A stretch of 7,040 nt of DNA. Origin: Spirochaetaceae bacterium. Lineage in GTDB: Bacteria; Spirochaetota; Spirochaetia; DSM-27196; SLAA01. A program made the translations under genes and the position numbers. The DNA lies in assembly GCA_003564775.1 (NCBI GenBank), contig PXEI01000004.1, positions 1 through 7,040 on the forward strand. Reading direction: 5' to 3'. The notes beneath the pieces were generated by a model. The model was not told where the DNA came from. It was given only the letters and a program-made list of their open reading frames with translations, and made no database searches. This document shows, one piece after another, positions 5,450-7,040 of this stretch (position 1 is its first letter; the number at the start of each line of letters is the position of its first letter).

Positions 5450-5547
5450 CAGTACTGAACCGAGCGGGCGAAGGGAGTCGAACCCTCGTCACGAGCTTGG
5501 GAAGCTCGGGTAATGCCGTTATACGACGCCCGCTCGCTCCAGTACTG
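5450..5547. repeat. 21-bp imperfect inverted repeat enclosing tRNA-Gly
   Basis: Bases 5450-5470 and 5527-5547 are reverse complements at 19 of 21 positions. The inner 7 bases of each arm are the tRNA acceptor stem; the outer parts, including the palindrome CAGTACTG at 5450-5457 and 5540-5547, lie in the leader and trailer. In the transcript one of the two differences is a G-U pair, so only one G-G mismatch remains, and the precursor could form an acceptor stem three times the normal length. Confidence 0.75.
5463..5533 (-). tRNA. glyU: tRNA-Gly(CCC)
   Basis: Read on the - strand, the acceptor stem GCGGGCG (5' end at 5533) pairs fully with CGCCCGC (5464-5470), with discriminator U at 5463. The anticodon arm is CGAGC-TTCCCAA-GCTCG, so the anticodon is CCC, reading GGG glycine codons. 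The T arm contains GGTTCGACTCC. The D arm (GTAT...ATTAC) is slightly irregular with one possible mismatch. The molecule closely resembles the E. coli tRNA-Gly(CCC) as I know it, including the identical acceptor stem. CCA is not encoded and must be added by the CCA-adding enzyme. Length is 71 bases. It stands between the PASTA protein gene and the DksA-like gene on the same strand. Confidence 0.93.
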
Positions 5548-5652
5548 CCCTAATATTGACGCTAAGGTATCACGAAAACTCGATTTTGTCCTGATGATTC
5601 TCCTGCAACTCGGACATTTTCATTGGGCATGACGCAACCAACGCAGGCGGTT

Positions 5653-6681
5653 CTACTCAGCCGCCTCAGCAACTGTGCGAGTAAGCTCGGTTGTGTAACG
5701 TAACAACACGAGTGTTGAGCCATGCTCTTCCAGATACGGTACCGTGACCGTACCCCCCGGATGCAGCATACTTGTGAGGCGGCGCCGTTCACCCGTGGGT
5801 GACAGCACATCAATGTTAAGCTCTACCGCAACCGGATACCGTGGCAGTTCATGTTGAAACACACCAAACACAAGCCCTTCAGGAACGTTCTGCGGGGGTA
5901 CCAACTCCAGCACCAGAGCCTCGCCTTCCTCAATCTCAGCCCCTGCCACCGGCTGTTGGCGCTGAATGACGCCCGGCGTACGACCCGGGGCCGGTTCTAT
6001 GAGACGAAACTCAAAGGGCACCCCTACTCGGCCGATACGCTGCAGGGCTTCTGTGTACTGCAATCCCACGTAGGAACTCGCCCGTATTGGCTCATCACGT
6101 GCTCCGCGGCTGACAATAAGGTTCAGATCTGTCGGCCCACTCAGATCAACACCCGGAGCAGGGTCCTGTTCCACAATTGTTCCGGGATCAGATTGATGAA
6201 AGACATAGGTAACATTAGCTATTCGCACGAGTGCGTCAAACGTAGAGAAAAGCGCCTGCAGCTCGTCGCGCACTTCTTCAACAGGTCTCCCAATATAGTC
6301 GTCCACTCGGTCAACAATGGCACCCTGGCTTACTACTAACTGTACACGTTGACCGGCCTTAACTACCGAGCCCGCGGCTGGGCTCTGGTCAAGAATGGTG
6401 CCTCGAGTAGCCGGATCGGAGTCAAAGCGGGCCTCTACCCGTGGATACAGTTCACGCCGCTGGAGCTCAACCAGGGCTTCCACAAGCTCCTGGCCCCGCA
6501 CTTCCGGCACCAAGGTGTCCTCAGCTCCGCGAAGAGACATGAGAAAGGTAATGCCTCCAGCAAGGAAGGTTACGAGAATGATTCCTATGAAGGAGTACAT
6601 GATTATTTTGAACGACTTGATGTCAGGTTGGTCGGTGCGGTTCGGCATCATACTCTTGAATGTTTCGGTAATACGATTCAC
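5653..6681 (-). CDS. PASTA-domain membrane protein (kinase-less)
   Basis: The start is GTG 6679-6681 with GGAGG 9 bases before it. It overlaps the fmt stop as GTGA, so translation is probably coupled. The product has 342 residues. Residues 1-24 are cytoplasmic and 25-48 form one membrane span (IIMYSFIGIILVTFLAGGIT), placing the rest in the periplasm. Three PASTA repeats follow at about 57-120 (ending LDQSPAAGSVVKAGQRVQLVVSQG in pattern), 121-193 (VEQDPAPGVDLSG) and 197-262 (RQQPVAGAEIEEGEALVLEL). Each has the family's QxPxxG turn, though the second is more divergent. Residues 263-336 are a beta-rich end domain I do not recognise. PASTA repeats bind muropeptides or sense the cell wall in Ser/Thr kinases and penicillin-binding proteins. 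No kinase or transpeptidase domain is present here, so it is probably a cell wall sensor or scaffold. A separate kinase partner is possible but not visible. Confidence 0.85.
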   Translation of the reverse strand: MNRITETFKSMMPNRTDQPDIKSFKIIMYSFIGIILVTFLAGGITFLMSLRGAEDTLVPEVRGQELVEALVELQRRELYPRVEARFDSDPATRGTILDQSPAAGSVVKAGQRVQLVVSQGAIVDRVDDYIGRPVEEVRDELQALFSTFDALVRIANVTYVFHQSDPGTIVEQDPAPGVDLSGPTDLNLIVSRGARDEPIRASSYVGLQYTEALQRIGRVGVPFEFRLIEPAPGRTPGVIQRQQPVAGAEIEEGEALVLELVPPQNVPEGLVFGVFQHELPRYPVAVELNIDVLSPTGERRRLTSMLHPGGTVTVPYLEEHGSTLVLLRYTTELTRTVAEAAE

Positions 6682-7040
6682 CTAGTTGTTCCTCCGAGAA
6701 CGCTTCCAAAGAAGTTGGGAGTTCCGTTAAGAAATGTAGCCCAGTCCAGAGCCTTGCGCCCAGGCAGCTGAAGACGCCGGAGTGCGAGCACACCGTTCCC
6801 AGTTTGTACCAGAATTCCATACCGGTTGTCCACTCCAAGCACGGTACCTGGCTCAGCACCAGGACTCAGGTGCGAAGGATCAAGATCCCCCGGCACGGTC
6901 GTCTCATGGATTTTTAACTCTTTTCCGTCAAACTCGGTAACGGCGCCAGGCCACGGATACAATGCCCGGGCAACTCGGTCCAGCTCGATAGCAGATGAGC
7001 TCCAGTCCAGAACGCCGTCCTGTTTCTTTACGAGCCTGCA
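6678..7040 (-). CDS. fmt: Methionyl-tRNA formyltransferase, C-terminal part (partial)
   Basis: The frame is open to the window edge and ends at TGA 6678-6680, leaving 120 of roughly 310 residues. The catalytic formyl-transfer domain is outside the window. The visible part is the C-terminal OB-like domain that grips the initiator tRNA acceptor: DWSSSAIELDRVARALYPWPGAV carries the family's dW...A.el.r..Ra..PWPGA pattern, and FDGKELKIHE and LRRLQLPGRKALDWATFLNG match the conserved end. The enzyme transfers a formyl group from 10-formyltetrahydrofolate to Met-tRNA(fMet) in the cytoplasm. The TTG at 6960-6962 encodes the leucine of LYPWPGA and is not a start. It overlaps the PASTA gene by four bases (GTGA). 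Peptide deformylase (def) is a common upstream neighbour, but that region is not in the window. Confidence 0.92.
   Translation of the reverse strand, partial: CRLVKKQDGVLDWSSSAIELDRVARALYPWPGAVTEFDGKELKIHETTVPGDLDPSHLSPGAEPGTVLGVDNRYGILVQTGNGVLALRRLQLPGRKALDWATFLNGTPNFFGSVLGGTTR

Noticed and set aside
5450..5547. The inverted repeat around tRNA-Gly as the ends of a mobile element or attachment site
   Set aside because: It encloses only the tRNA, no integrase or transposase is near, and no target duplication is seen; an extended precursor stem is the simpler reading.
5562..5633. Short - strand ORF after the PASTA stop (MPNENVRVAGESSGQNRVFV...) that might be a frameshifted tail of the PASTA protein
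   Set aside because: The PASTA protein already ends after a complete beta domain, and the extra residues resemble no known tail; no slippery site is seen at the junction.
5851..6771. Two + strand ORFs (5851-6339 and 6349-6771) opposite the PASTA gene and the end of fmt
   Set aside because: They are antisense to well-supported coding sequence, show no family motif or ribosome binding site, and have the composition expected of shadow frames.
1..7040. CRISPR array, transposon, prophage or defence island
   Set aside because: No regularly spaced repeats, no transposase, integrase, phage or nuclease/toxin motifs were found on either strand.

Overview
The window looks like chromosomal DNA of a free-living or host-associated spirochaete (Spirochaetales, a Spirochaeta/Treponema relative). 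This assignment is an inference, not a database result. It rests on the type of genes present: a DbpA-type RNA-binding domain without a helicase, an OmpA-like domain with the variant GHTALAG in place of GHTDxxG, a kinase-less PASTA membrane protein directly behind fmt, and a short DksA-like zinc-finger protein. I see no transposase, integrase, phage gene, CRISPR array or other sign of a mobile island; this is ordinary core and lineage-specific chromosome.

Layout, left to right. Bases 1-283 (+) hold the C-terminal end of a class I SAM-dependent (THUMP/UPF0020-like) RNA methyltransferase cut by the window edge. It converges on a secreted OmpA-family protein (329-1594, -). A 441-bp gap without a convincing protein gene (1595-2035) follows. 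It carries a good sigma-70-type promoter on the + strand, a perfect 12-bp palindrome over a second -10-like hexamer, several competing hairpins and two very short ORFs, and reads as a long structured leader for the next gene. That gene (2036-2647, +) encodes a small basic protein with a DbpA-type RNA-binding domain. A long hairpin (2661-2710) separates it from a convergent multi-spanning membrane protein (2734-3687, -). Divergent from that, with 38 bp between start codons, is a metallo-beta-lactamase-fold hydrolase of the glyoxalase II type (3726-4409, +).

The right half is entirely on the - strand. Read in the direction of transcription it starts with the C-terminal 120 residues of fmt (methionyl-tRNA formyltransferase), overlapping by four bases (GTGA) a PASTA-domain membrane protein (5653-6681). 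Then come tRNA-Gly(CCC) (5463-5533), a DksA/TraR-type regulator (4917-5273) and an unrecognised 130-residue protein (4424-4816). Several of these fit a translation and growth-control theme (formylation of initiator tRNA, a glycine tRNA, DksA control of rRNA/tRNA promoters, an RNA-binding protein, an RNA methyltransferase), with envelope functions (OmpA-like, PASTA, membrane protein) between them.

The items most worth a second look are the structured leader before the DbpA-domain gene, the long inverted repeat that extends the acceptor stem of the tRNA-Gly precursor, and the loss of the usual peptidoglycan-binding aspartate in the OmpA-like domain. I did not find a clear new multi-gene defence or mobile system.
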